This document shows positions 1-7,430 of a DNA stretch of 38,141 nucleotides, in pieces; within the stretch, counting starts at the first letter, position 1; every line of letters starts with the position of its first letter. The DNA lies in IMG/VR virus record IMGVR_UViG_3300027917_000091, positions 1 to 38,141 of that record; one strand, given 5' to 3'. Under the pieces are notes generated by a model. It was given only the letters and a program-made list of their open reading frames with translations, had not been told where the DNA came from and searched no databases. Source of the stretch: a virus. The position numbers and the translations under genes were made by a program.

Positions 1-162
1 AACAGTGTTAGGAACTATCGGATCAATTATGGTCTCAATGATTCCAGGATTACCTATTTCCTCTATATCTTCATCGGAAATCTCCTGATCCCAATTAGAA
101 GATTGTAAACGAGTGATAACCCATTCATCACAGTACCATACCTTATCATAATGATTAATCAT
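1..162 (-). CDS. Hypothetical protein, 3' end outside window
   Basis: An open frame of 54 codons runs off the left edge of the window with no stop, so the C-terminus is missing. It starts MINHYDKVWYCDEWV and becomes acidic (EISDEDIEEIGN). An AGGAG lies 6 nt before the ATG. It sits just downstream of the 186-aa gene in the tail/neck end of the structural operon, so a tail-region protein is possible, but I recognise no domain. Confidence 0.7.
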   Translation of the reverse strand, partial: MINHYDKVWYCDEWVITRLQSSNWDQEISDEDIEEIGNPGIIETIIDPIVPNTV

Positions 163-174
163 TACTAACTCCTG

Positions 175-735
175 TTATTTATCTAAATTTTTTCGTCTAG
201 CTTTTTCCATTTCATCCTTATATACAATTTCAAAAGCCGTTTTTAATTCATTCAAATTTTTAGAATCTTCTTTTTGATCAACCCTGATCTCAGATACGGT
301 TTCTTTAATATCACCGATATCCTTTTCATTAACATTAACATCAGCCCGCAGGTTCACTCCCCATGTAATAATGCCAACAAGGACACTAAGAATGGCAAAA
401 GCTCCCCCTATATTAACCCCAGATTGTAAATACTTTTTATTAATTATACGGGAAAAACTTCGTTTATCATCAAAATTTATTACATTTTGGTAATTATTTC
501 TCATAGTGCCAAAATTCCAAATATCGGAACCTTGTTGATATCTTTCAACAGCATCAATAATATAAATACCATTATGAAAAACTTTATCATATGTATTATG
601 TTTCAAAAACTCGGTAGCTTCTTTTTTATCAAAAGCATGATCAACAATCAATGATCCACCCCTAATTTGTCGATCAAACCACTCCTTAAAATTTCTTAGC
701 AATACTTCATTTTCAGAAACAATTAATATTCTCAT
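175..735 (-). CDS. Receiver-like N-terminus plus membrane segment and coiled coil
   Basis: The 186-aa protein begins MRILIVSENEVLLRNF, the fold signature of the first strand and helix of a response-regulator receiver. No clear phosphoacceptor Asp follows, and the usual acidic pair is S-E-N-E. After about 100 residues comes one hydrophobic segment (IGGAFAILSVLVGIITWGV, about 109-127), then a charged coiled-coil-like tail rich in D, E and K. It may therefore be a membrane-anchored protein with a degenerate receiver-like domain. It lies 2 nt downstream of the neck gene at 738-1277. The gene also carries one copy of the repeated TTTACA/GGGGTTAAT motif near 408-431. Function unknown. Confidence 0.7.
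   Translation of the reverse strand: MRILIVSENEVLLRNFKEWFDRQIRGGSLIVDHAFDKKEATEFLKHNTYDKVFHNGIYIIDAVERYQQGSDIWNFGTMRNNYQNVINFDDKRSFSRIINKKYLQSGVNIGGAFAILSVLVGIITWGVNLRADVNVNEKDIGDIKETVSEIRVDQKEDSKNLNELKTAFEIVYKDEMEKARRKNLDK
408..431 (-). promoter_or_regulatory. Repeated late-promoter-like motif, copy 1 (intragenic)
   Basis: On the minus strand this reads ATTTACAAT-CT-GGGGTTAATATAG. It matches the copy at 12058-12081 at all but two positions and resembles the intergenic copies before 6542 and 34178. It lies inside a gene, about 250 nt upstream of the ORF that starts at 162. Promoter function is inferred from the other copies. Confidence 0.35.
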
Positions 736-737
736 TT

Positions 738-1277
738 TTATTCTCCACGAGATTTCAAAAGACTTCCAAGAATACTTATATTACCAGAATACTTTTCAGC
801 TATATTAGCACTTTCAAACTCCATCACCCTTCTTGACCTGACGTCTTCTATCTCCATGGTATAAATAGAGGGAGCATACAAACTTGGATAACCAGTATCA
901 GAAAAATCCTTTATTGGTATTAAAATATTTCCAATCTGCCCATGTTCCCCTTCTAACTTATTATGAAAAAAATCAATTAAATCTGATATGCTTCCCTCAG
1001 ATTCCCCACGAACAAAAAGACTTACAAAATAAGTAGATTCTTTTGTTGATCCGCCTATTTCTATAAACTTTGACGGTGGTCTGCTTATGACAGTTAACTT
1101 GCCAGCGGGCAATGAAACTTGCGTATCTGGATCAGTATAATTTTCTGGAAGAACAATTTCCTTTCCAATATCCCAATCTGCTACAAACGTAAAAGAATAC
1201 CCATCTACTTCCAATAATGGCTCAAGATAGTCTTTTAGCGAAAGAACAATATTTCTACTATCTTGCATTCTAGCCAT
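738..1277 (-). CDS. Putative neck/tail-completion protein
   Basis: A 179-aa soluble protein of mixed alpha/beta composition, with stretches such as KLTVISRPPSKFIEIGG and YTMEIEDVRSRRVMEF that resemble tail-terminator or head-closure subunits. No decisive motif is visible, so the call rests mainly on its place in the head-to-tail gene order (capsid, connector, adaptor, then this gene). Its start overlaps the end of the 83-aa gene by one base (TAATG), which suggests translational coupling. Confidence 0.6.
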   Translation of the reverse strand: MARMQDSRNIVLSLKDYLEPLLEVDGYSFTFVADWDIGKEIVLPENYTDPDTQVSLPAGKLTVISRPPSKFIEIGGSTKESTYFVSLFVRGESEGSISDLIDFFHNKLEGEHGQIGNILIPIKDFSDTGYPSLYAPSIYTMEIEDVRSRRVMEFESANIAEKYSGNISILGSLLKSRGE

Positions 1278-1528
1278 TATTCGTCCTTAATATGAGTTTC
1301 TTTTTTCTCACCGTTTTCGTTAACTTTTTTATGAAACTTAGCATCAACAACAGTAGCGAAAAACAAATGCCAAATGTTCATAATTCGAAACATTTTCGAT
1401 TTTAGTAATGCTCTGAAATTATTATAGTCTTTAGGATGAATATTATAGCGTTTACACATTTCCTCAAAGACTGTCATTAATTCTCTTGTTGCGGCTCTGT
1501 GTTCGTTTAAACAATCCTTATGCCTCAT
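1277..1528 (-). CDS. Small hypothetical protein in neck module
   Basis: 83 aa, rich in basic and aromatic residues (MRHKDCLNEHRAATREL at the start, KSKMFRIMNIWHLFFATVV in the middle, KKETHIKDE at the end). It is packed between two neck-type genes with 2-nt and 1-nt junctions, so it is almost certainly translated. No family is recognised. The MFRIMNIWHLFFATVV stretch vaguely resembles the second motif of the small-protein family described in the findings, but it lacks the S-L-F core. Confidence 0.6.
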   Translation of the reverse strand: MRHKDCLNEHRAATRELMTVFEEMCKRYNIHPKDYNNFRALLKSKMFRIMNIWHLFFATVVDAKFHKKVNENGEKKETHIKDE

Positions 1529-1530
1529 GA

Positions 1531-2028
1531 TTATCTATCCCTTCTATTAGTAAATGTTAAAAAAACATCCACTAAGAAAGCATCGCCCATCCCCCTTGTC
1601 TTAATGGCATCAACTTTATAATAATTCTTATCTTTATCAACTTGTACATATGTACAGTTATGAAATCTAGTTTTAATAGGCTCACCATCAGAAGAAGTTT
1701 TAACCTGAGATAACAAGCAAGTATACAAAACATCGCTTTGTGAAAACTTACCTATTTCAAGACCCTGATCTATCTCTGCTCCCCCTACAGATGAACCATA
1801 AAGATCGAGATGAGTTTTGCCATAACGGACTTGGAATGTATCGGTTGGAGTTTCTGTTACACCTATACTGCTGGGATCTGCTGGGTCGGTGCTTTCTCCA
1901 TGGAAACTGTCAAAGCGGACATTGGATCCAGATCGGGTAGGCTGATAATGTATCGTTACAGTATCATCAGACTCAGTAAGAAATGCAGTTATCCTGTCTT
2001 CCCACATTTCAGTAAGTTGCGTAAACAT
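1531..2028 (-). CDS. Putative head-tail adaptor protein
   Basis: 165 aa beginning MFTQLTEMWEDRITAFL, then a mainly beta central region and a C-terminal DVFLTFTNRRDR. Length, composition and place right after the connector gene fit a neck or head-closure subunit that joins portal and tail. I see no signature that gives the exact family. It ends 2 nt before the 83-aa gene. Confidence 0.6.
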   Translation of the reverse strand: MFTQLTEMWEDRITAFLTESDDTVTIHYQPTRSGSNVRFDSFHGESTDPADPSSIGVTETPTDTFQVRYGKTHLDLYGSSVGGAEIDQGLEIGKFSQSDVLYTCLLSQVKTSSDGEPIKTRFHNCTYVQVDKDKNYYKVDAIKTRGMGDAFLVDVFLTFTNRRDR

Positions 2029-2037
2029 GTTGACCCC

Positions 2038-2499
2038 TTATCCAGTAAGGTCACCATAGATATCGTAACGCCAAATGCTGTGGTTATTAGTTTTTACTTC
2101 AGTCAATGCAGTATCATAACGTTTTTGAAAATCTTCGCCAAGACTTTTTTGTAGTCTTCCGCCAGTAGCTGTACTTATAGTTTCCATACCAGATCGCCAC
2201 GCTACACCAAGTTTTTCATCCTCAACCTTTCCGCTGTAAAGAGCCATAAAAAGGTCAAGCAAACCCCTATAAATATACAACATATAAGAGTCGTCGCTCG
2301 GTATTGTTGTGAATGTTATCTCGTTGTCTGATTCATTTAAAGTCCACGTATTATTCTGTGGATAATCTATAAGCTCAACATGGTAAAGACCAGTTTTAAA
2401 ATATTTCTTAGCATCAGCATCATCAAGTTCGTAAGTCGTATCTTTACGCCATAAATCTTTCATTAACTGAATAGCAATATCATACGTTACTTGTGCCAT
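2038..2499 (-). CDS. Putative head-tail connector (gp6-like)
   Basis: 153 aa, largely helical: an N-terminal helix (TYDIAIQLMKDLWR), a short beta insert (ITFTTIPSDDSYMLYIY), then helices around RGLLDLFMALYSGKVEDEK. This pattern and its position two genes after the major capsid gene are typical of the HK97 gp6 type of connector that forms a ring under the portal. Assigned from architecture and synteny, not from a diagnostic motif. Confidence 0.6.
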   Translation of the reverse strand: MAQVTYDIAIQLMKDLWRKDTTYELDDADAKKYFKTGLYHVELIDYPQNNTWTLNESDNEITFTTIPSDDSYMLYIYRGLLDLFMALYSGKVEDEKLGVAWRSGMETISTATGGRLQKSLGEDFQKRYDTALTEVKTNNHSIWRYDIYGDLTG

Positions 2500-2504
2500 A
2501 TCTA

Positions 2505-3287
2505 TTAGACCGTTTTAAATATAATTTCTTCCCGCTCTTTTCTTTTTCGGGTTTCTTGTTCCCTGTCTGGGCTTAAAGTCTCATCAATATGAATAGAAAC
2601 GGCTTGAAGAAAACTTATAAAGGCAGTATTCCTAGCTTCTTCTTTCTTGCTTTCTTCTTTTTCAACAAAAGAATCCACAATACCCTTAACTCTTCCTAAA
2701 ATATATCTCTGATTAGCGTATTTCTTAAGAAATTCATAAATCGTGTTGTCAGCACGTTTAACAATATTCTCAATATCTTCGTTTTTAACCGAAGCATCGA
2801 TATAAGGCTTCGGAAGATCAAAATCAACAAACGTGATAGATGGGTTCATAGCCCTTCCACGTTCATTATCAATTACAACTTCCCCATTAGCAAAACCAGA
2901 GTGATTGTGAGCTAAAAGATCCACCATCCAGTATGCTGGAATTATTGCGAAATCCTTATCACCAATGAGCATTCTCCCCTTATTACTTTCCTCTGGGTTA
3001 TTTCTAGATTCAGGTGCTGGCAACCAAACCTTTCCCTTGGACTGACACTTAACAAAAACAAATTTGTCAGTCTCTTTCATTTTATCAATTTGAGCCTTTA
3101 ATTCTTTGTTCTGTCTTAAAAGTTCCGTCAAGGACTCTGCTGTTGCAGATTCCTTTTTTGGATTGAAATCGGGCTCCGCTTCTTTTGGGAAGTCTGACTT
3201 TTTCTCAGCCAATTTTTCTTCCGCCTCTAAAAGCTTTTGAATTAAAACATCTTTTTTCTCTGCCTTTAATTGAGATTCCCTACTCAT
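2505..3287 (-). CDS. Structural protein with N-terminal coiled coil
   Basis: 260 aa. Residues about 1-75 are a charged coiled coil (KLLEAEEKLAEKKSDF, LLRQNKELKAQIDKMKET). A globular middle follows (FVFVKCQSKGKVWLPAP, MVDLLAHNHSGFANGEV) and a second helical charged C-terminus. It is the first gene after the terminator behind the major capsid gene and has an AGAGAGG ribosome site. A head-associated or head-completion role is inferred from position only. Confidence 0.6.
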   Translation of the reverse strand: MSRESQLKAEKKDVLIQKLLEAEEKLAEKKSDFPKEAEPDFNPKKESATAESLTELLRQNKELKAQIDKMKETDKFVFVKCQSKGKVWLPAPESRNNPEESNKGRMLIGDKDFAIIPAYWMVDLLAHNHSGFANGEVVIDNERGRAMNPSITFVDFDLPKPYIDASVKNEDIENIVKRADNTIYEFLKKYANQRYILGRVKGIVDSFVEKEESKKEEARNTAFISFLQAVSIHIDETLSPDREQETRKRKEREEIIFKTV

Positions 3288-3310
3288 GATAACCTCTCTT
3301 TTTTCTTTAT

Positions 3311-3342
3311 AAAAAAAGGAGCGACACCGATAGCATCGCCCC
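3311..3342 (-). terminator. Rho-independent terminator after capsid gene
   Basis: On the minus strand GGGGCGA and TCGCTCC form a 7-bp stem around an 11-nt loop, followed at once by seven T. It lies between the major capsid gene and the next structural gene. That would hold down read-through and give high capsid expression relative to the neck genes. Confidence 0.85.
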
Positions 3343-3381
3343 TAATTAATTAACGGTGTTTACGATTTTACGATCTTAAAA

Positions 3382-4407
3382 TTATCCGACACTGTAGATG
3401 CGATGACCATATTTAAGTTTCCAAATTGCGGCCCCATCTTCGAATGAAAATGTCATATGCATCGTTTTATCCGCTGGATCAATCCATTGGTTACGTGTTA
3501 GAGGTTCAACTTCAACATAACGGTTAAAGTATTTTTCGTTTGACAGCAAGAACAAGCTTGTGTCTTGAAAAGCCTCAGTTCCATAAACTTCATCAACGTC
3601 GTATTTTACACGAAGTACGCTAGCACCACGATATTTACCAATAACGCCAGATTTTCTCATCTCCTCAAGAGCAACATCAGCATAGCCAGTGAAGTCAGTA
3701 ATAGGGGTTAATTTTGAATAACGACCAAATACAGTAATAGACGAAACATCAAAATCAGCCAAAGAATCAATAGCATTATCAATAACAGTTTTACTGATGG
3801 CAACACCGCCAGCGTTAGTAACGTAGCCAGTAGAACCAGTGGTATAGGCGGATACGTATGTGTCATAAGCCAGTGCTGTTTTGTATCTGATGATCGCCTG
3901 AGAAGCGGCAAAGACCAGATCAGACACTGAATAACGACCAGTTTTTAATTGCTCGATCGGCAACTGAAAGTGAACAGCCGCAGGCCGAGATGTGATCGTG
4001 TAGGTCACATGTTTTAACTGGCTGATGTTCATAAAACCACCATATGTCCGATTGTAAACCCTTCCACCCTGTATTTCATGAGCTTCTAGAGTTTTACCAA
4101 GCTGACCTCTACGAACATCGTACATTAAAGGAACAGGGTTGTAAGTTGTTACAACTCTCTTCACTTTTTCGAAAACTTTTTCAGCGATAGCATCGAGCTT
4201 GTCCATGCTTCTGCTGTTATTGGTCGGATCGATATCAGCGAAAAGATTCTGAGTCTTATCACGCATCGCATCTTCCCATTGTGCACGACTGTTAAACTTG
4301 GAAGCAAGAGCCTTGTCCTCTTGCCCAGCGGCGTTACTGAAAGCCATATCCTTCCAGTCAAACGCCTCTTGGTCGTACTTTAAGTTTTTTAAAGTTACAG
4401 TATGCAA
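3382..4407 (-). CDS. Major capsid protein, HK97 fold
   Basis: 341 aa. The N-terminal part is helical and charged. The body has features expected of an HK97-type shell protein: a P-domain-like helix around LVFAASQAIIRYKTALAYDTYV, an A-domain region SSITVFGRYSKLTPI, and a C-terminal strand region FSFEDGAAIWKLKYGHRIYSVG. Its size, the protease/scaffold and decoration genes just upstream and a strong terminator just downstream all agree. An AGGAG precedes the start. Confidence 0.85.
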   Translation of the reverse strand: MHTVTLKNLKYDQEAFDWKDMAFSNAAGQEDKALASKFNSRAQWEDAMRDKTQNLFADIDPTNNSRSMDKLDAIAEKVFEKVKRVVTTYNPVPLMYDVRRGQLGKTLEAHEIQGGRVYNRTYGGFMNISQLKHVTYTITSRPAAVHFQLPIEQLKTGRYSVSDLVFAASQAIIRYKTALAYDTYVSAYTTGSTGYVTNAGGVAISKTVIDNAIDSLADFDVSSITVFGRYSKLTPITDFTGYADVALEEMRKSGVIGKYRGASVLRVKYDVDEVYGTEAFQDTSLFLLSNEKYFNRYVEVEPLTRNQWIDPADKTMHMTFSFEDGAAIWKLKYGHRIYSVG

Positions 4408-4439
4408 GTCACACTCCTAAAAATTTAGAGTTTATTTTT

Positions 4440-4910
4440 TTAAACAGTTTCGTACCAAACAATACCATTTACATAGCGAATGAATTTGGCTACTGTAGTA
4501 CGACCAGAGCCAGCATCACCAGCACCAGTAATTGTTAAAAATCCACTGGTATTCAAAACCAGCAAGTCACCGAAAGAAGCATTTTCCCAGTCAGCCGTAG
4601 TGCTATTAGTTGAAAGATAACTATCTTCAATTAACAGACCAGACTTATTTCCAATACGAATCAAATGATCACCGTCATCAATAGTCTCATATGAAGTATC
4701 GGCATATTCAATATCAATCGGATATTTCGCAACAACATAAAGTAAGTGGCGGTTGTACTTAGCGATAGCATCACTATCAACTTTTTCCATAGAAGGAAGA
4801 CCAGTTGTAGTATCCAAACCAGCTTCAGTACACCAAATACCTTGTGCGAGATCTTCACCAGCAACGGCGGGTTGCTTATCTTCGGTTATAGGATTCAAAA
4901 ATGTAAGCAT
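4440..4910 (-). CDS. Putative head decoration protein
   Basis: 156 aa, beta-rich and glycine/threonine-rich (SFGDLLVLNTSGFLTITGAG), with no membrane segment or catalytic motif. It lies between the protease/scaffold gene and the capsid gene, the usual place for a small protein that binds and stabilises the expanded shell. A strong GGAG precedes the start. Function is inferred from context. Confidence 0.65.
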   Translation of the reverse strand: MLTFLNPITEDKQPAVAGEDLAQGIWCTEAGLDTTTGLPSMEKVDSDAIAKYNRHLLYVVAKYPIDIEYADTSYETIDDGDHLIRIGNKSGLLIEDSYLSTNSTTADWENASFGDLLVLNTSGFLTITGAGDAGSGRTTVAKFIRYVNGIVWYETV

Positions 4911-4946
4911 TTAAGTCTCTCCATAATAGGTTTGGTTAATTAATTA

Positions 4947-5582
4947 TTACTCTTTCGACATCACGTCATCAAGTAAACTTTCTTCTTCATTGCTAGTTTT
5001 AGTAGCAACGTTCAAATTCTCTTTCGAGCGTTTCGTCTTTTCAGATTCTTTCGGCTCCTTGGCTTTTTCAGCTTTCTCTTTTTCAAGGGCAGCTTTTTCC
5101 TCATCGGTCAATTCCTTTTCAGGAACTGTGGGGATATTAGCCATAACAGCTTCGAATTCATCTTTTGGATCTACGATTTCGCCTTCATCGGTAACAGAAG
5201 CCTGATACTTGTCAAACCAAAATTCAACTTTCTCTTCGTCGTCACCAACTACTTTAGCGATCGCATCTTTACGCTCTTCATTAATGCGATCCACTTCCTT
5301 GGAACGCAATTCCTTCAACTGCTCATTAGCTTTGTTTAAAGCTTCGTTAGCAGTATCCAGATCAGTCTGTTTAGCAGACATGTCGGCCTCATGATTTTCA
5401 GAAGCTTTCTCTAATTCCTCAACCTTTTTACTAAGGTCTTCAATGGATTTAGTAAGCTCTTCAATCTTTTTAGCCGCTTCAGTTTTTTCAAGTTCCTGAT
5501 TTTTCTTAACCAAATCTTCATTTGCTTTAGTCAAATCTTCGACCTGTTTCTGAAGCTCTTCAATTTGCTTTGCGTAATCCAT
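4947..5582 (-). CDS. Nested scaffold protein (internal start)
   Basis: Inside the protease-scaffold gene, in the same frame, an ATG at residue 321 begins MDYAKQIEELQKQVEDL and is preceded by AGGAGAGG, as good a ribosome site as any in the window. It would give a free 211-aa coiled-coil scaffold, as lambda Nu3 is made from within gene C. The site falls exactly at the junction between the protease part and the coiled coil, which supports real use. Confidence 0.65.
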   Translation of the reverse strand: MDYAKQIEELQKQVEDLTKANEDLVKKNQELEKTEAAKKIEELTKSIEDLSKKVEELEKASENHEADMSAKQTDLDTANEALNKANEQLKELRSKEVDRINEERKDAIAKVVGDDEEKVEFWFDKYQASVTDEGEIVDPKDEFEAVMANIPTVPEKELTDEEKAALEKEKAEKAKEPKESEKTKRSKENLNVATKTSNEEESLLDDVMSKE

Positions 5583-6542
5583 GTCCTCTCCTGTATTAAT
5601 TACAGATTCTTCATTATTAACATACCAAGCACAAGTGACACCTTCTGGTATCTGTGCATAATTAGCATAAACAACAGGAATATCTTTTTCCTTCTGGGCA
5701 ATTTTGATCAACTGTGCGTTTTGATCTGCTGGTTCAGAATCAGGTGGAATAATTGAATTAGCAACAAAATGCGGTTTCTTTAACACACGAACAGCACCGT
5801 TGTTTCTCCAATCCACTGTCTCAGCACCACACGCCATAGAAAAAGTAAGAATTCCTTTTTTCGCCCATTTTCGAAGTTTCTCTGCTCTGTCAGGGAAAAG
5901 CCATGCGTGAAAAACGCTATAAACTATAACCTGTTTCACATTATGCTTTCCAAAACCTTCAACTTCTACTTTTGTATCTACAATTTCAGCACCAATAGTT
6001 GTGCCATAAACTTGAAAGTCGTGTCTCCAGTCAATGATTGCGGGCTGATAACGATCTAATTGACCTGAATTCACTGCTTCTACCAAATCATCGGCATCAA
6101 ATGCGTCCCCATTTGCATTAACGAATGGTAAAGAAGTACAAAGAACGCTTTTCAGTAGCACATAATCACTGGGACGAGCATTCTTGAAATCAGATTTACC
6201 GCTTTTGATATATTCTAACTGAGAAGGCACTTGCGCTTCATCAATTATTTCCATATTTCCAATTAAACTGAAACTATGTTCATAACCTCTAAAGTCGGCA
6301 ACTGCTCTTTCCTGTTGTACGCTAAAATCAGGTTTATTGGGCATACTAGGGCGTTTTATTTCTAAATTAAAATAATCTTCTTTAGAAAGCTCTGCGACAA
6401 TCCCAGGTCTAGGCTTCCAAACATTATCAACGTTCTTCCACCTTTTATTAATCATCTTCATTGCAATATTGTGAATTTCTTCACTTGACAGATCGGAATT
6501 TTCGGAAAGCCGTTCTTTGAAATAAGCTAATTCCTGTTCCAT
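4947..6542 (-). CDS. Prohead protease-scaffold fusion
   Basis: 531 aa in two parts. Residues about 90-300 look like a prohead serine protease: NANGDAF near 142-148, IIDWRHD with a candidate catalytic His174, and ILTFSMACGAE with a candidate catalytic Ser235. Residues about 320-530 are a long, strongly charged coiled coil (EELQKQVEDLTKANEDL) typical of scaffolding or delta domains. The fusion would assemble the procapsid and then cleave it during maturation. A strong internal start at 5582 would make the scaffold alone; see the separate entry. The gene follows a terminator and a copy of the repeated promoter-like motif. Confidence 0.8.
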   Translation of the reverse strand: MEQELAYFKERLSENSDLSSEEIHNIAMKMINKRWKNVDNVWKPRPGIVAELSKEDYFNLEIKRPSMPNKPDFSVQQERAVADFRGYEHSFSLIGNMEIIDEAQVPSQLEYIKSGKSDFKNARPSDYVLLKSVLCTSLPFVNANGDAFDADDLVEAVNSGQLDRYQPAIIDWRHDFQVYGTTIGAEIVDTKVEVEGFGKHNVKQVIVYSVFHAWLFPDRAEKLRKWAKKGILTFSMACGAETVDWRNNGAVRVLKKPHFVANSIIPPDSEPADQNAQLIKIAQKEKDIPVVYANYAQIPEGVTCAWYVNNEESVINTGEDMDYAKQIEELQKQVEDLTKANEDLVKKNQELEKTEAAKKIEELTKSIEDLSKKVEELEKASENHEADMSAKQTDLDTANEALNKANEQLKELRSKEVDRINEERKDAIAKVVGDDEEKVEFWFDKYQASVTDEGEIVDPKDEFEAVMANIPTVPEKELTDEEKAALEKEKAEKAKEPKESEKTKRSKENLNVATKTSNEEESLLDDVMSKE

Positions 6543-6560
6543 AAAAACATTCTCCTATTA

Positions 6561-6581
6561 ATACCCATAAATGTAAACAAA
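6561..6581 (-). promoter_or_regulatory. Repeated late-promoter-like motif, copy 2
   Basis: The minus strand reads TTTGTTTACATTTATGGG followed by TATTAAT, about 20-40 nt before the ATG at 6542. The 13 bases TTTGTTTACATTT are identical to the copy before the holin-like gene at 34215-34227. It lies just after a terminator, where a promoter for the protease/capsid operon is expected. A TTAACT 18 nt upstream of TACATT could also act as a -35. Confidence 0.6.
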
Positions 6582-6603
6582 AACAATAAAAAAAGTTAAA
6601 AAA

Positions 6604-6636
6604 AAGTGAAAAAAGCCCGAAAAAATCGGGCTAATT
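6604..6636 (-). terminator. Rho-independent terminator
   Basis: Minus-strand AGCCCGA and TCGGGCT form a 7-bp stem with a short T-rich loop, followed by a run of T. It ends the unit carrying the terminase, portal, amidase and Ser/Thr-tailed genes, ahead of the protease/capsid unit. Confidence 0.85.
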
Positions 6637-6643
6637 TCAAAAA

Positions 6644-6847
6644 TTAAGACGTACTTGTACTAGAACTAGAGCTAGTAGTACTTGTACTGGTGCTAGTTGT
6701 AGATGTCGTAGTAACTTGCATAAAATCCATAAGATCTTGGATTGTTATAGTTTTTATCTGATCTTTGTCACTAGCATCCGCAACATTAAGCTTGTCCGCA
6801 GTTGTAAGCGTAACAGACTTGCCAGTTGGAAACAATTTGTTAGACAT
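6644..6847 (-). CDS. Small protein with Ser/Thr-only C-terminal tail
   Basis: 67 aa. The first 44 residues (MSNKLFPTGKSVTLTTADKL, then NVADASDKDQIKTITIQDL) resemble short modules found in phage virion-associated and tail-fibre proteins. The last 22 residues are almost only Ser and Thr, ending STSTS. Two other proteins in the window (21803-22159 and 35644-36162) also end in a Ser/Thr/Gly/Tyr-rich tail. No membrane segment. Function unknown; a structural or glycosylated surface protein is possible. Confidence 0.6.
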   Translation of the reverse strand: MSNKLFPTGKSVTLTTADKLNVADASDKDQIKTITIQDLMDFMQVTTTSTTSTSTSTTSSSSSTSTS

Positions 6848-6875
6848 TTGTAATTTCTCCTCTTAACGTTAAGAT

Positions 6876-7430
6876 TCAACTCATTAATATAAAAGCCCTT
6901 AAACCCTTTGCCGCTTCTTGGCAAAAATTATCTTGGAATTCCTGATTGTTTAATCTTATTTCGTCCTCAGCATTTGAAATAAAAGCTATCTCAATTAAAC
7001 ACGCTGGGATATTTGTATCCTTTAACTTCCTTAACACATAGAAGTTGCCAAATATTTCTTTGCTCCATTTAGAAGTCATGCCATCTAGTCTATCCACCAT
7101 CTTAAAAAGTGCCGTTGCCAATGGCTTGTCCTTCTTAGCGTTGTAGTAATACATCTGGCAATCATGTGGCTTCTCGGAAACAGATGCATTACAATGTATA
7201 CTAAGAAAAACATGAGCTTTCTTATCAATTGCTATCTGCGCCCGCTCGGACAGCTTTAAATAGCGATCATCGGAGCGGGTCAAAATAGGCTCGAATTTAG
7301 TATCAGCCTTTAAGATATCATATAACTTCTTAGAATATACTAAGTTAAGATTCTTCTCTTGGGAAAAGGCACCAACTGCTCCTGAATCCTTTCCGCCATG
7401 ACCAGCATCTATAATTATCTTAAGCTTCAT
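6876..7430 (-). CDS. N-acetylmuramoyl-L-alanine amidase (endolysin)
   Basis: 184-aa Amidase_3 protein that cuts the amide bond between muramic acid and L-Ala in peptidoglycan. The Zn ligands are visible: His11 in IIIDAGHGGKDSG, Glu25, and His79 in FLSIHCNA. The catalytic Glu147 is in CLIEIAFISNAED. There is no signal peptide and no cell-wall-binding domain, so release would need a holin; the candidate lies far away at 33834-34178. Its placement between portal and protease genes is unusual for a lysis gene. Start overlaps the portal stop by 1 nt. Confidence 0.9.
   Translation of the reverse strand: MKLKIIIDAGHGGKDSGAVGAFSQEKNLNLVYSKKLYDILKADTKFEPILTRSDDRYLKLSERAQIAIDKKAHVFLSIHCNASVSEKPHDCQMYYYNAKKDKPLATALFKMVDRLDGMTSKWSKEIFGNFYVLRKLKDTNIPACLIEIAFISNAEDEIRLNNQEFQDNFCQEAAKGLRAFILMS

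Noticed and set aside
1810-2154. Plus-strand ORFs antisense to structural genes
   Set aside because: They overlap well-supported minus-strand genes, have no ribosome sites and no protein-like motifs, so they are shadows.
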